Part shown: positions 1 to 6,353 of the stretch, one piece after another
How the letters are laid out: every line of letters begins with the position of its first letter
Numbering within the stretch: position 1 is the first letter of the stretch
Source of the DNA: CAJXNP01 sp050305935
GTDB taxonomy: Bacteria > Bacteroidota > Bacteroidia > Cytophagales > Cyclobacteriaceae
DNA: 7,600 bases
Reading direction: 5' to 3'
NCBI GenBank assembly: GCA_050305935.1
Contig: JBNLGG010000118.1
Coordinates: forward strand, 1-7,600
Program-made: the position numbers and the translations under genes
Notes under the pieces: generated by a model
Database searches by the model: none
What the model saw: the letters and a program-made list of their open reading frames with translations, nothing else
Told to the model about the DNA's origin: nothing

Positions 1-518
1 TTCATCATGAGCAGGCTTCCGTGTTCTAATGTTTGGGAGATGGTTCTTTTACTCTCTATGTGTTTGAATAGAAAATTCCGCTCGGCGCCTAGGGTTAAGG
101 AGGCGATTGCCCCGTTTTCCTTTAGGTCTTTTTCCTCATCCCGGTGGTAGGCCATCCCTTCGGAGCCATCGTGATACAGATTCAGCAGGCATGAGTTAAA
201 CGTTTCGCCACTGACCCCTTCGATCAGCTTTTTAAGCTCCAATAATTCTGCTGTCCAGAGCATTGCCTTTTTGGTGATGTTAGAATATTTGTATTCAAAT
301 TCCCTATCGCCGTACCAGGCTACTTTTCTCTTTGTCACCATGTGTTTCCCAAAAATTACCGCTTCGTCATGACGCCAGGCCACGGTATCGAATAACAACT
401 TGAAATAGTGGTCGGCATCACGCTGCTTGAGCACTTTCCCGTAATAATTAACAATGCCATCAAAGGGCAATAGATTGACAGATGGGTCGGGAGCCTGATG
501 AATTAAATCCAGTTGCAT
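1..518 (-). CDS. alkB: AlkB-family 2-oxoglutarate/Fe(II) dioxygenase (alkylated-DNA repair), 3' end cut by window
   Basis: The reading frame opens at ATG 518 and runs without a stop to base 1, giving 172 residues; the C-terminus lies outside the window. The family oxidatively demethylates 1-methyladenine and 3-methylcytosine in DNA using Fe(II), O2 and 2-oxoglutarate. Visible family features are the AWYGD segment (residues 67-71) of ALKBH2/3-like members, the metal-binding H-x-D motif (H125, D127, in MAYHRDEEKD), and the following strand region GAIASLTLGAERNFLF and LEHGSLLMM. The distal iron-binding His and the 2-oxoglutarate-binding Arg should lie off the left edge and cannot be checked. The upstream gene on the same strand is a methyltransferase-type repair protein, so the two form an alkylation-damage pair, though 143 bp and a palindromic repeat lie between them. 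No Shine-Dalgarno sequence precedes the start. The family call is confident; substrate preference is inferred. Confidence 0.93.
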   Translation of the reverse strand, partial: MQLDLIHQAPDPSVNLLPFDGIVNYYGKVLKQRDADHYFKLLFDTVAWRHDEAVIFGKHMVTKRKVAWYGDREFEYKYSNITKKAMLWTAELLELKKLIEGVSGETFNSCLLNLYHDGSEGMAYHRDEEKDLKENGAIASLTLGAERNFLFKHIESKRTISQTLEHGSLLMM

Positions 519-560
519 GGTAAATATTTAATGAGCTATTACAATGATTAATAAAGAGTT

Positions 561-653
561 AACTAATTATTCGTGCCACCACTCATGTCATTTCGTTAAA
601 AGAAGCTTTCAGGGCAAATAGTGGTAGCACGAATTACTTCGCTTAATAACAAA
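561..653 (+). repeat. Palindromic intergenic repeat, copy 1
   Basis: Core 569-634: 15 bp arms ATTCGTGCCACCACT (569-583) and AGTGGTAGCACGAAT (620-634) pair with one mismatch (C577/A626) around a 36 nt interior that holds a smaller stem (AAAG/CTTT). Aligned to the reverse complement of 6761-6852, similarity runs over the whole 93 bp at about 85% by eye, and possibly to about base 550. It starts within about ten bases of the stop codon of the methyltransferase gene and ends before the alkB start, so transcripts reading leftwards would carry the hairpin between the two genes. Confidence 0.87.
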
Positions 654-661
654 TCGTTACA

Positions 662-1504
662 CTATTGCCTTACCCGGGATGCTTCCCAGCCGATCATGGC
701 TGCCTTGCGATCACTACCCCAGTGGTATCCGCCAAATTCCCCGGTCGACCGGATGACGCGATGGCAAGGGATCAAAAAAGCCACCGGGTTGCTGCCGATG
801 GCAGTGCCTACTGCTCGGGATGCTTTTTCATTGTCTATGCTCTTCGCAATTTTCCCATAGGTTGATAGCTGGCCAACCGGAATATTGATCAGCGCTTCCC
901 ACACTTTGATTTGAAACGCTGTTCCTTTCAGGTGGAGTTTTATTTCCGGCAGCTTGCTCCAGTCATGGGCAAATACGAACAGGGCATTCTGCTGAATGGG
1001 ATCGGTTTTTTGCTTATATGAGGCATTCGGGAACATTTGAACTAATTCCTGATACGCCTTTTGTTCATCATCCGCGAAAGCCAGGTGACAAATGCCTTTG
1101 GCCGTAGAAGCTACGAGAATCGTCCCGAAAGGACTATCAGCAAAGCTGTAGTTGATCGAAAGATTCTTGCCCCCATTTTTATATTCAGCAGGAGTCATTC
1201 CTTCAATGTTGACAAAGAGATCGTGTAATCTTCCTATTCCCGAAAGGCCCGTTTCATAGCTGGTTTCCGAGAGCGTTGCCTGCTCATCTTTCAACAACCT
1301 CTTGGCATGTTCAATGCTGATATACTGTAGGAATTTTTTTGGGGAGACCCCCGCCCATTCGGTAAACATCCTTTGAAAATGATAGGGGCTGACGTGTACC
1401 TTTTCTGCCACTTCCTCCAGGTTGGGCTGTGATTTGAAATTGGATTTTAGATATCCAATAGCTTTGGCAATCCTTTGAAAATCAATTTTTTCCTGCGTTT
1501 CCAT
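662..1504 (-). CDS. AraC-type HTH / O6-methylguanine-DNA methyltransferase fusion (Ada-like, without the Ada N-terminal domain)
   Basis: The protein has 280 residues from ATG 1504; an in-frame TTG at 1522 would add six. Residues 10-110 are an AraC/XylS DNA-binding domain with two helix-turn-helix units (about 28-61 and 77-109; HFQRMFTEWAGVSPKKFLQY is typical). Residues about 115-275 are a methylated-DNA-cysteine methyltransferase with the hallmark IPCHRVI: C247 is the suicide acceptor, followed by H248 and R249. The FQIKVWEAL...GQLSTYGKIA segment is the usual DNA-binding wing and helix. The protein transfers alkyl groups from O6-alkylguanine to itself. E. coli Ada has a further N-terminal zinc domain that accepts methyl groups from phosphotriesters and triggers transcription; that domain is absent here, so any methylation sensing must work differently. 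It lies upstream of alkB on the same strand. Domain assignment is certain; the regulatory role is inferred. Confidence 0.95.
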   Translation of the reverse strand: METQEKIDFQRIAKAIGYLKSNFKSQPNLEEVAEKVHVSPYHFQRMFTEWAGVSPKKFLQYISIEHAKRLLKDEQATLSETSYETGLSGIGRLHDLFVNIEGMTPAEYKNGGKNLSINYSFADSPFGTILVASTAKGICHLAFADDEQKAYQELVQMFPNASYKQKTDPIQQNALFVFAHDWSKLPEIKLHLKGTAFQIKVWEALINIPVGQLSTYGKIAKSIDNEKASRAVGTAIGSNPVAFLIPCHRVIRSTGEFGGYHWGSDRKAAMIGWEASRVRQ

Positions 1505-1619
1505 GATACTACTGTTTTTCAAGGTAGTAAAAGTACCGGGATTAACTTGACGGAAACACCCGATTCTTGCTCATTAACAAATTCAATCCCCCTATTGTGC
1601 AGAAAAATTTTAACACGTA

Positions 1620-2330
1620 TTACACTATTTCCTTTTTAATTTTCAAAATGGTAAGGATATGTATAAAAACTGCCAAAGGCATTAAAAATGCCGGTACCAA
1701 TACGAAAGGAAACATACCAAATTCCTTTGGAACAGAGTTTAGATTATTACTGTAGAAACCAGGGAAATATACGGTGGTGACTACAATAAAGATAATTGAA
1801 GCAATAACCAGTAGTCCAAGGTAATTCCAAAAAAGCGCAATGGTTTTATAGCCCTTAATTTTTTTATAAACCAACCATCCTATTATCGGTGATGTAAATG
1901 CAAATACCATATCATAGTTATACCCTTCAATAGTCATGTTAGGGTGCAGGGTTCCGTTTTTTACTGAGTACACGAATAGTATTTCAATCATGATTCTGTA
2001 CACTTGAAATACAATTAAGGCATATATTGGGATATGACCGATCCATTTTTTATTTCGATGATAATACATGAAAATGCCAATAAAAGTAAACGCGGGCAAT
2101 ACAAGTAAAGCCGGTCCTTTGGGAGGAAGACTGAAATCTTGTGGAATACCTGTAAGAGCGATGAGATAAGCATATAAATGCCATAGAAACAAGGAGCCAA
2201 TCAGAACTACAGTCATGGTAGTAACGCTTCTTTTCCCATAGTACGAGTTTCGGGTGATGCCCGAACCAAAGTAAACGATGAGTGCGGCCATAACTATCGA
2301 AAGAGCGAGGTAACCGGTATTGTTTGTCAT
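1620..2330 (-). CDS. Seven-helix integral membrane protein of unknown function
   Basis: The protein has 236 residues starting at ATG 2330. Hydrophobic segments are at about 7-23, 38-58, 73-90, 100-121, 141-156, 165-187 and 207-229, so seven membrane helices are predicted, with short polar loops and a basic C-terminus (LKIKKEIV). There is no signal peptide beyond the first helix, and I see no catalytic or transporter motif that I recognise. The start codon overlaps the stop codon of the MarR gene (ATGA, 2327-2330), which indicates translational coupling and a shared transcript. That context suggests the protein is the regulated output of the MarR repressor, perhaps in export, lipid metabolism or envelope stress, but this is only inference. 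A 6 bp inverted repeat (TTCGGG/CCCGAA, 2249-2265) lies in the coding sequence near its 5' end. Confidence 0.82.
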   Translation of the reverse strand: MTNNTGYLALSIVMAALIVYFGSGITRNSYYGKRSVTTMTVVLIGSLFLWHLYAYLIALTGIPQDFSLPPKGPALLVLPAFTFIGIFMYYHRNKKWIGHIPIYALIVFQVYRIMIEILFVYSVKNGTLHPNMTIEGYNYDMVFAFTSPIIGWLVYKKIKGYKTIALFWNYLGLLVIASIIFIVVTTVYFPGFYSNNLNSVPKEFGMFPFVLVPAFLMPLAVFIHILTILKIKKEIV

Positions 2331-2755
2331 GTCATGTTATGGTTTATAAGTTTGGAATGCAAGAGATGCAATGCCTGTTCTCCCTCTGCACCAAGTAGTT
2401 CCTTGATCTCTTTCATTGCATTTTTCCATTCAGGAATTACCTGGTTGACAAATTCTTTTCCTTTTGGAGTAATTTGGATAATTGGAAAATCTTCTCGTGT
2501 GGCATATTCAAATTCAAATAGGCGTCTAAGATTTCTATTGAGCGATGATTTTTCCAATACTGCAAGTTGTGCCAACTGCTTTTGCGTAGTCCCATTCATT
2601 TTTGTAAGGATGAACAACAAACTCAATTGACTGTCTGTAATCTGGAAAGGCTGTAAGTGTTTTCTAAAAATATTGGCAGTAGCTCTTTGTAAGCGCATCA
2701 TCTTTCCTGAAATGCATGTTGTAGGATCAAAATTTTGAAGGTTTTCTAAAGGCAT
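2327..2755 (-). CDS. MarR-family winged-helix transcriptional regulator
   Basis: The protein has 142 residues from ATG 2755 (MPLENLQNF), the normal MarR length. The frame stays open upstream to a GTG at 2839 that overlaps the preceding stop, but the extra 28 residues would be encoded by the promoter and palindrome, so I reject that start. Helices at 15-35 (dimerisation) are followed by a winged helix at about 40-100: DSQLSLLFILTKMNG, TTQKQLAQLAVLEKSSLNRNLRRL as the HTH, and a short wing ending IIQITPKGKEF. The C-terminal helices (105-138) complete the dimer interface. A single Cys (C14) lies in the N-terminal arm, but there is no basis to call it a redox switch. MarR proteins are usually ligand-released repressors of their own operon, and the 16 bp palindrome at 2775-2790 fits autoregulation. 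The gene overlaps the downstream membrane protein gene by 4 nt. Confidence 0.92.
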   Translation of the reverse strand: MPLENLQNFDPTTCISGKMMRLQRATANIFRKHLQPFQITDSQLSLLFILTKMNGTTQKQLAQLAVLEKSSLNRNLRRLFEFEYATREDFPIIQITPKGKEFVNQVIPEWKNAMKEIKELLGAEGEQALHLLHSKLINHNMT

Positions 2756-2758
2756 GTA

Positions 2759-2788
2759 CAAATATAATACTTCAAGTTGTATATACAA
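2759..2788 (-). promoter_or_regulatory. Bacteroidota-type promoter of marR
   Basis: Reading on the minus strand, TTG (2788-2786) is followed after 19 nt by TATATTTG (2766-2759), which matches the Bacteroidota housekeeping pattern TTG-N19-TAnnTTTG. The -7 element ends 3 nt before the marR ATG, so transcription would begin at or within a few bases of the start codon and the mRNA would be nearly or fully leaderless. Confidence 0.6.
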
Positions 2789-2790
2789 CT
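2775..2790. promoter_or_regulatory. Perfect 16 bp palindrome, probable MarR operator
   Basis: AGTTGTATATACAACT is a perfect dyad centred between 2782 and 2783. MarR dimers typically bind 16-20 bp palindromes of this sort. It covers the -33 element of the marR promoter, so occupancy would block RNA polymerase. No second copy was noticed in the window. Confidence 0.72.
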
Positions 2791-2835
2791 CAAATATTGA
2801 CCAACTGTTTTTTACATAGAGAATCAGAAGCACTT

Positions 2836-3177
2836 TCACTTCTTTTTACTCGATTTCGCTTTTGGATTAAAGTCCAGGCATTTCTGGATCCAGAACTCCA
2901 GATCTTCATCGTGATCAAATCCGGCGGGCTCGATAAACAGGAATCCTTTCATAGGCCGGCCACCGTGGATCATCTGTGATGCTCCGGCCCTGTCGCATAA
3001 ACCATCAATTTCATCAGGGCCTACTCTCGCCATAAACCCACCTTTGTAGGTGCCAAAACACATTTTGTCATCCACCATAAAGCAGTCCCCTCCAAACATT
3101 CTCTTTTCTTCCCAGCGCACTTTTTTGGAAGACATAATTCGTTGTATCCGTTCGATAAGGTATTCATCTACAGCCAT
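2836..3177 (-). CDS. TfoX/Sxy N-terminal domain protein
   Basis: The protein has 113 residues from ATG 3177. It matches the TfoX N-terminal domain along its whole length: KRMFGGDCFMVDDKMCFGTYKGGFMARVGP (residues 25-54) is the family core, followed by GRPMKGFLFIEPAG (73-86) and a closing helix EDLEFWIQKCLDFNP (91-105). The tail is lysine-rich (KAKSSKKK). In gammaproteobacteria, TfoX/Sxy is a competence regulator that also has a C-terminal domain; that domain is missing here. Such single-domain proteins are common across bacteria, have no established function, and should not be read as competence genes. The gene lies 80 bp upstream of the marR ATG on the same strand, but marR appears to have its own promoter. 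The family call is firm; the role is unknown. Confidence 0.93.
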   Translation of the reverse strand: MAVDEYLIERIQRIMSSKKVRWEEKRMFGGDCFMVDDKMCFGTYKGGFMARVGPDEIDGLCDRAGASQMIHGGRPMKGFLFIEPAGFDHDEDLEFWIQKCLDFNPKAKSSKKK

Positions 3178-3493
3178 GGTAATGATTGTTTTTAACGAAC
3201 TTAAATTTTTTAATCCTGTTAATCAATGGATTGAATGTGTAAAAAATGGAATGATCAGATCACCATTACTCTTTAATCCTTTGTTAACCAGCTTTGAATT
3301 CAAAAAGTGTCTCCTGGAGGGAGTCAAGTCCTGACAAAAAGATGCCGGACAGTGGAGGCAATTGAAAAGGCTAGGATCAGATATGAAAATGGATTTCGCA
3401 TGGTTTAGGATATAGGTAAACAATGCGTGGAAACCAACAAAACAAGCGGGGCGAAATTTGTTAATAAGATCTAAGGGGACGGAGAATCTGCCT
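3178..3493. other. Intergenic region without a supported gene
   Basis: These 316 bp separate the tfoX-domain gene (start 3177) from the stop of the next gene to the right (3494). The only open frame on the minus strand (3223-3423) starts at TTG and its product resembles no protein I know. The tfoX promoter should lie just right of 3178, but I see no clean -33/-7 match. No strong hairpin with a T tract follows the 3494 stop. Confidence 0.6.
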
Positions 3494-4300
3494 CTACTTG
3501 CTTAGTATTTCTTGTATATGCATCTTAATTTCTTCCGGCACCAGCGTTTCACTTTCATTGGTGGCTACATCGTAGAAATAAAGATCCGTTGGCTCGGAAT
3601 AGGTGTCGTACACATTGTCTTTGTTGGTGTCTTTTCCTGTTCGTACATATATTTTATTGGTTTTGAGGAGGGGATCAAACTCCAGAACGGTCTGATTGTT
3701 GAATTTAAGCTCGGTGATTTGTTTGGAGGAAACGTTGAAAACAAATAAGCTTTGAAAATCATCGTCATTTAGGCGACCGTCCTTGTTCAGGTCATGATCC
3801 GTTCCTTTAAATAAAATGATTTGGGAAGTATCAATTTTCATATAGGCCCATTCGGTCAAAGCAATTTTTGAATTGAATATGGGTTGACGAATATTTCTTA
3901 GGTAATCGATCAGCACGAAATTGTTATACAAACCTCTAAAACTAGAGTAGTAATAGTCTTCTGAGTAGGAGGCAGATCCAAAGGATAGACCTGCAGTCAG
4001 CATTTTCGATCGTTTGTTTGTCTGATCCTTCTGACCGATAGGAATAATGAAAACGGGCTTGGCTGAATCGAGCTGAAACGGTTCAAGTATGCTGATCTCC
4101 TGGATAAACTCAAAGGTGGCCGTATCCACCACCTGGTTTTGATCGATCACGATGCCGCTATCATTTACTGACCGGTTTGAGTTTCTTATCTGCCGGGAGA
4201 TAAAGTCAAATAGTCCGATAAAAATCAGGATAAGTAAACCTAAAGCAGCGAGAGTTCCCAGAATTGCTAAAAGTGTTTGATTGTATTTTTGAAGGTTCAT
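3494..4300 (-). CDS. Membrane-anchored protein with two calcium-loop-like repeats, function unknown
   Basis: The protein has 268 residues from ATG 4300. A single hydrophobic helix (about 9-33, LLAILGTLAALGLLILIFIGLF) anchors it near the N-terminus; positive charges flank both sides, so topology is not certain, but a periplasmic C-terminal domain is likely. The C-terminal third contains two related units. The first has DLNKDGRLNDDD (170-181), with acidic/Asn ligands at loop positions 1, 3, 5 and 12 as in EF-hand or dockerin loops, followed by LFVFNV. The second has DTNKDNVYDTYS (224-235), followed by LYFYDV. Each unit thus reads strand, DxNxD loop, strand, as in small beta-propeller or repeat-blade proteins that bind calcium. 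I do not recognise a named family. The gene lies 87 bp downstream of another small membrane protein gene on the same strand and may be co-transcribed with it. Confidence 0.82.
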   Translation of the reverse strand: MNLQKYNQTLLAILGTLAALGLLILIFIGLFDFISRQIRNSNRSVNDSGIVIDQNQVVDTATFEFIQEISILEPFQLDSAKPVFIIPIGQKDQTNKRSKMLTAGLSFGSASYSEDYYYSSFRGLYNNFVLIDYLRNIRQPIFNSKIALTEWAYMKIDTSQIILFKGTDHDLNKDGRLNDDDFQSLFVFNVSSKQITELKFNNQTVLEFDPLLKTNKIYVRTGKDTNKDNVYDTYSEPTDLYFYDVATNESETLVPEEIKMHIQEILSK

Positions 4301-4387
4301 AGAAAAAATGTCTTATGAATTAGCGGAAAGTTGTCTCTTTGTTTCCCACTATATTATTGCTTAGGGTTATTTGCATTGAAAGAGAAC

Positions 4388-4714
4388 TCAGGCATATTTG
4401 GATTTTAAAAAGCGGGCAACGTCTTTTTCCAATTGCCGGTAAGGAAGCATCGCAAAGACAATAAAGAGATTTGCGAATATGCTCATAATGGTGGAAACAA
4501 ACGAAGCCATGGCAGATGGAGGAATTGCATCAATGGTAACCTCATTTTTATCGATGGAGATTTGAACGCCTACTAAAAACGACCTCCTGACGATCAAACT
4601 TTTGTGTTCACATAATCCAAATTCTTCATATTCATATTGATTGGAAAATTCATTTTTGAGGATTTGAGCTAATTGTTTCGCCGAAGGAAGTCTTTTAGAG
4701 GTACGGATGTTCAT
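4388..4714 (-). CDS. Small protein with one C-terminal-half membrane helix, unknown function
   Basis: The protein has 108 residues from ATG 4714; an in-frame TTG at 4720 would add two residues and is less likely. The first 65 residues are soluble and mixed in charge (LAQILKNEFSNQYEYEEFGLCEHKSLIVRRSFLVGVQISIDKNEVTIDAIPP region), with a pattern suggesting a helix followed by three strands. Residues about 68-90 (ASFVSTIMSIFANLFIVFAML) form one membrane helix. The end is a basic amphipathic helix (YRQLEKDVARFLKSKYA). I do not recognise the family. The reading frame is well formed and co-directional with all its neighbours, which supports a real gene. It lies 87 bp upstream of the calcium-loop protein gene and could be in the same transcript. 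Confidence 0.72.
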   Translation of the reverse strand: MNIRTSKRLPSAKQLAQILKNEFSNQYEYEEFGLCEHKSLIVRRSFLVGVQISIDKNEVTIDAIPPSAMASFVSTIMSIFANLFIVFAMLPYRQLEKDVARFLKSKYA

Positions 4715-5086
4715 ATGCAAGTGAATTCAGTCGAATTTCAATATACAAACATTTTCAAATCGATTTGGGTTTCATTACTCCAAAAAAAGGGCAAACTCCT
4801 TTAAAATTCTTTGGTAGTCGAATAGTTGGGCATATTATTTTTCCTGGGTGCATATATTACCATGTAGTAAATTATTTTAACCTTTCCCTCTACTGCCATG
4901 GCTTGCCTGCCTGACAGTAGACAGGTGTCTTCACGAGCCATTCCATAGGACTATCCGGTTCGTGAGGACGCAGAACCGGGGCGTAAAAGTTAACATGACT
5001 AAATAGAATTAAATAAATATGTTTGTTTCTTTCAGATGGATATTGGGCTGTTTAAACCCTGCATTGATGGTGGATCAGGATTAAAA
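4715..5086. other. Intergenic region with structured sequence, no supported gene
   Basis: These 372 bp lie between the stop of the hip kinase gene (5087) and the small membrane protein gene (start 4714). The left part (4721-4890) is AT-rich and should hold the promoter of the 4714 gene. The part from 4900 to 4985 is more GC-rich and full of short inverted repeats, including CCTG/CAGG around 4910-4925 and the hairpins listed separately. No open frame here looks protein-like. Confidence 0.6.
4929..4979. other. Two overlapping, mutually exclusive hairpins
   Basis: As RNA from the plus strand, 4929-4939 (CTTCACGAGCC) pairs with 4957-4967 (GGTTCGTGAGG) over 11 positions, including two G-U pairs, around a 17 nt loop. 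Alternatively CCGGTTC (4955-4961) pairs perfectly with GAACCGG (4973-4979). The two stems share 4957-4961, so only one can form at a time. No T tract follows on either strand, so neither is an ordinary intrinsic terminator. A degenerate intergenic repeat is equally possible. Confidence 0.45.
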
Positions 5087-6034
5087 TTATACCGTCAATC
5101 CTATTTGCCGGTATCGCTTCTCCAACACGTCTTTATAAGAATCTTTCATTTTATCAGAAAGAAATGATTGATCGATCCGGCTTATGGCCTTTGCTTTATT
5201 CTTTGCCATTCTCTTAAACGTTCTTTCAATTTGTTTATTCGTCAGATCCAGTGCCTTGCCCAATTGCTCAAAATGTTTGCGTTCCAGCTTTCTTTTCTTT
5301 CCAGCCAGGGTTAGTGCGAGTTCTTCCGTATCTTCGGGAAGCACGATGGCCACATTCAAAAGATCGTAAGCAGGAGACAATACCCATCCCGATGTGCTTT
5401 CAATCATAGAAAAGTTTTTAAGGTGCATGTCATTGTTGCCGGTTAGAAATGAGAAAACCACTAATTCGAAATAGAAAATTTTATCCAGCAACGTGTTGTC
5501 AGAGTAGCTGCCAAGGGCTTTTCCCACTCTTTCCATTGAACTTTTATATTTATCAAATGCTTCGGTAATCTGGAACATATCAATCATATGGATCTTCTCA
5601 CCGGTAGCCGTCCGATCTACCCGCTTTGTGATGTATGACAGTTCCCCGGATGCCAACCGGAGTAAAGAGGAGGGGGCCACCCGAATACCAAAATCTTCCG
5701 CCATCCTCATTGTTAGATGTTCGTTTTCAGGCATTTCAGGAAACCTTTCCGAAGGAGGTTTGAAAATATACTGACCTCCCAAAGCACCAATGACGGTGAG
5801 ACGGGAGCCCTGTTTTTCGTTAACATCTTTCACAAGTGACATGGAAAGTTTCGCCTGTACGCCCGGTACGGTCACACTCAGTTCCACTATTTTTTTAGCC
5901 AATTCCCCCATTTGATCAAGTGAATATTCCACAATCGGGGGTGTCGCGCTGCCAAAAAATTCTACGGAGCATTTTTGGTGGAAATCCTGGCCATCCTCAA
6001 GAGATTGATAACAATACAGACATCTATTCTCCAT
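5087..6034 (-). CDS. hipT: HipA-like Ser/Thr kinase toxin (HipT type) with N-terminal zinc ribbon
   Basis: The protein has 315 residues from ATG 6034. Residues 5-22 hold C5-x2-C8...H19-x2-C22, a probable zinc ribbon. The HipA kinase fold follows: Gly-rich loop PGVQAKLS (57-64), ATP-binding lysine in IFKPP (K92), PENEHLTMRMAE (102-113), SYITKRVDR (133-141), catalytic loop NNDMHLKNFS (D202, N207) and the metal-binding Asp of SPAYD (D224). All catalytic positions are intact, so the kinase should be active. HipA phosphorylates GltX and E. coli HipT phosphorylates TrpS, halting translation; the target here is unknown. The N-terminal subdomain of full-length HipA is missing and is encoded separately by the preceding gene, whose end overlaps this start by 11 nt. 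T55 occupies the place of the autophosphorylated Ser of HipA. The family is certain; the symbol is given by analogy with HipBST. Confidence 0.94.
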   Translation of the reverse strand: MENRCLYCYQSLEDGQDFHQKCSVEFFGSATPPIVEYSLDQMGELAKKIVELSVTVPGVQAKLSMSLVKDVNEKQGSRLTVIGALGGQYIFKPPSERFPEMPENEHLTMRMAEDFGIRVAPSSLLRLASGELSYITKRVDRTATGEKIHMIDMFQITEAFDKYKSSMERVGKALGSYSDNTLLDKIFYFELVVFSFLTGNNDMHLKNFSMIESTSGWVLSPAYDLLNVAIVLPEDTEELALTLAGKKRKLERKHFEQLGKALDLTNKQIERTFKRMAKNKAKAISRIDQSFLSDKMKDSYKDVLEKRYRQIGLTV

Positions 6035-6353
6035 CTTCTATCGGTTCTATGCTCACGGCTCCAATGCAGTCCCGGCAACATGCTAATAACAAACCCATTC
6101 GGTCATTGCGGTTGATTTTCCAGTTTTCAGAAGCAATGTCCAGCAGCCATCCTTCGGGGATGAGCCCTTCAAAAAAAGGGAAAAGCCTTTTTTCCGTGTA
6201 AGGACGATCCGTCACTGGCATGGTGAATGTCAAAAATTCTTTGGGGTGGTCATTCACATATTTGTGGTCATAATGAAAAATGTATTCGCCTTCATCTGTC
6301 TCTGTGATCGTACCCGCAAGACTATTTTTATAATATACCTTTCCCCGTCTCAT
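6024..6353 (-). CDS. hipS: HipA N-terminal-subdomain protein (HipS-like, probable antitoxin)
   Basis: The protein has 109 residues from ATG 6353. It is the stand-alone HipA N1 domain: an N-terminal strand pair RGKVYYKNSLAGTITETDEGEYIFHYD, the hallmark LFPFFEGLIPEGWLLDIASENWKI (57-80), and a closing LLLACCRDCIGAVSIEP (88-104). In single-chain HipA this domain packs on the kinase and contacts HipB. In the tripartite HipBST system of E. coli O127 and of Legionella, the equivalent separate protein HipS neutralises the HipT kinase. Its start overlaps the hipB stop by 4 nt (ATGA, 6350-6353) and its end overlaps the kinase start by 11 nt, so all three genes are translationally coupled. An antitoxin role is inferred from the family and gene order, not shown by the sequence. 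Confidence 0.92.
   Translation of the reverse strand: MRRGKVYYKNSLAGTITETDEGEYIFHYDHKYVNDHPKEFLTFTMPVTDRPYTEKRLFPFFEGLIPEGWLLDIASENWKINRNDRMGLLLACCRDCIGAVSIEPIEDGE

Noticed and set aside
2249..2265. TTCGGG/CCCGAA hairpin within the membrane protein gene as a regulatory element
   Set aside because: It encodes conserved-looking loop residues inside the frame, has no terminator features, and a 6 bp stem is easily found by chance.
2327..2839. A longer MarR protein starting at GTG 2839, overlapping the tfoX-domain stop
   Set aside because: The extra residues exceed the normal family N-terminus and are encoded by the promoter and palindrome; ATG 2755 gives the usual length.
2836..3177. A natural-competence regulator
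   Set aside because: Only the TfoX N-terminal domain is present; stand-alone versions are widespread and not linked to competence, and no competence genes are nearby.
3223..3423. A 66-codon minus-strand frame in the 3178-3493 gap
   Set aside because: It starts at TTG, lacks any recognisable motif, and has the composition of random intergenic translation.
5087..6353. A single hipA gene broken by a frameshift into two frames
   Set aside because: The kinase has its own ATG and its own zinc-ribbon N-terminus with no remnant of the N1 domain, and the N1 protein ends normally; separate N1 and kinase genes are a known arrangement.
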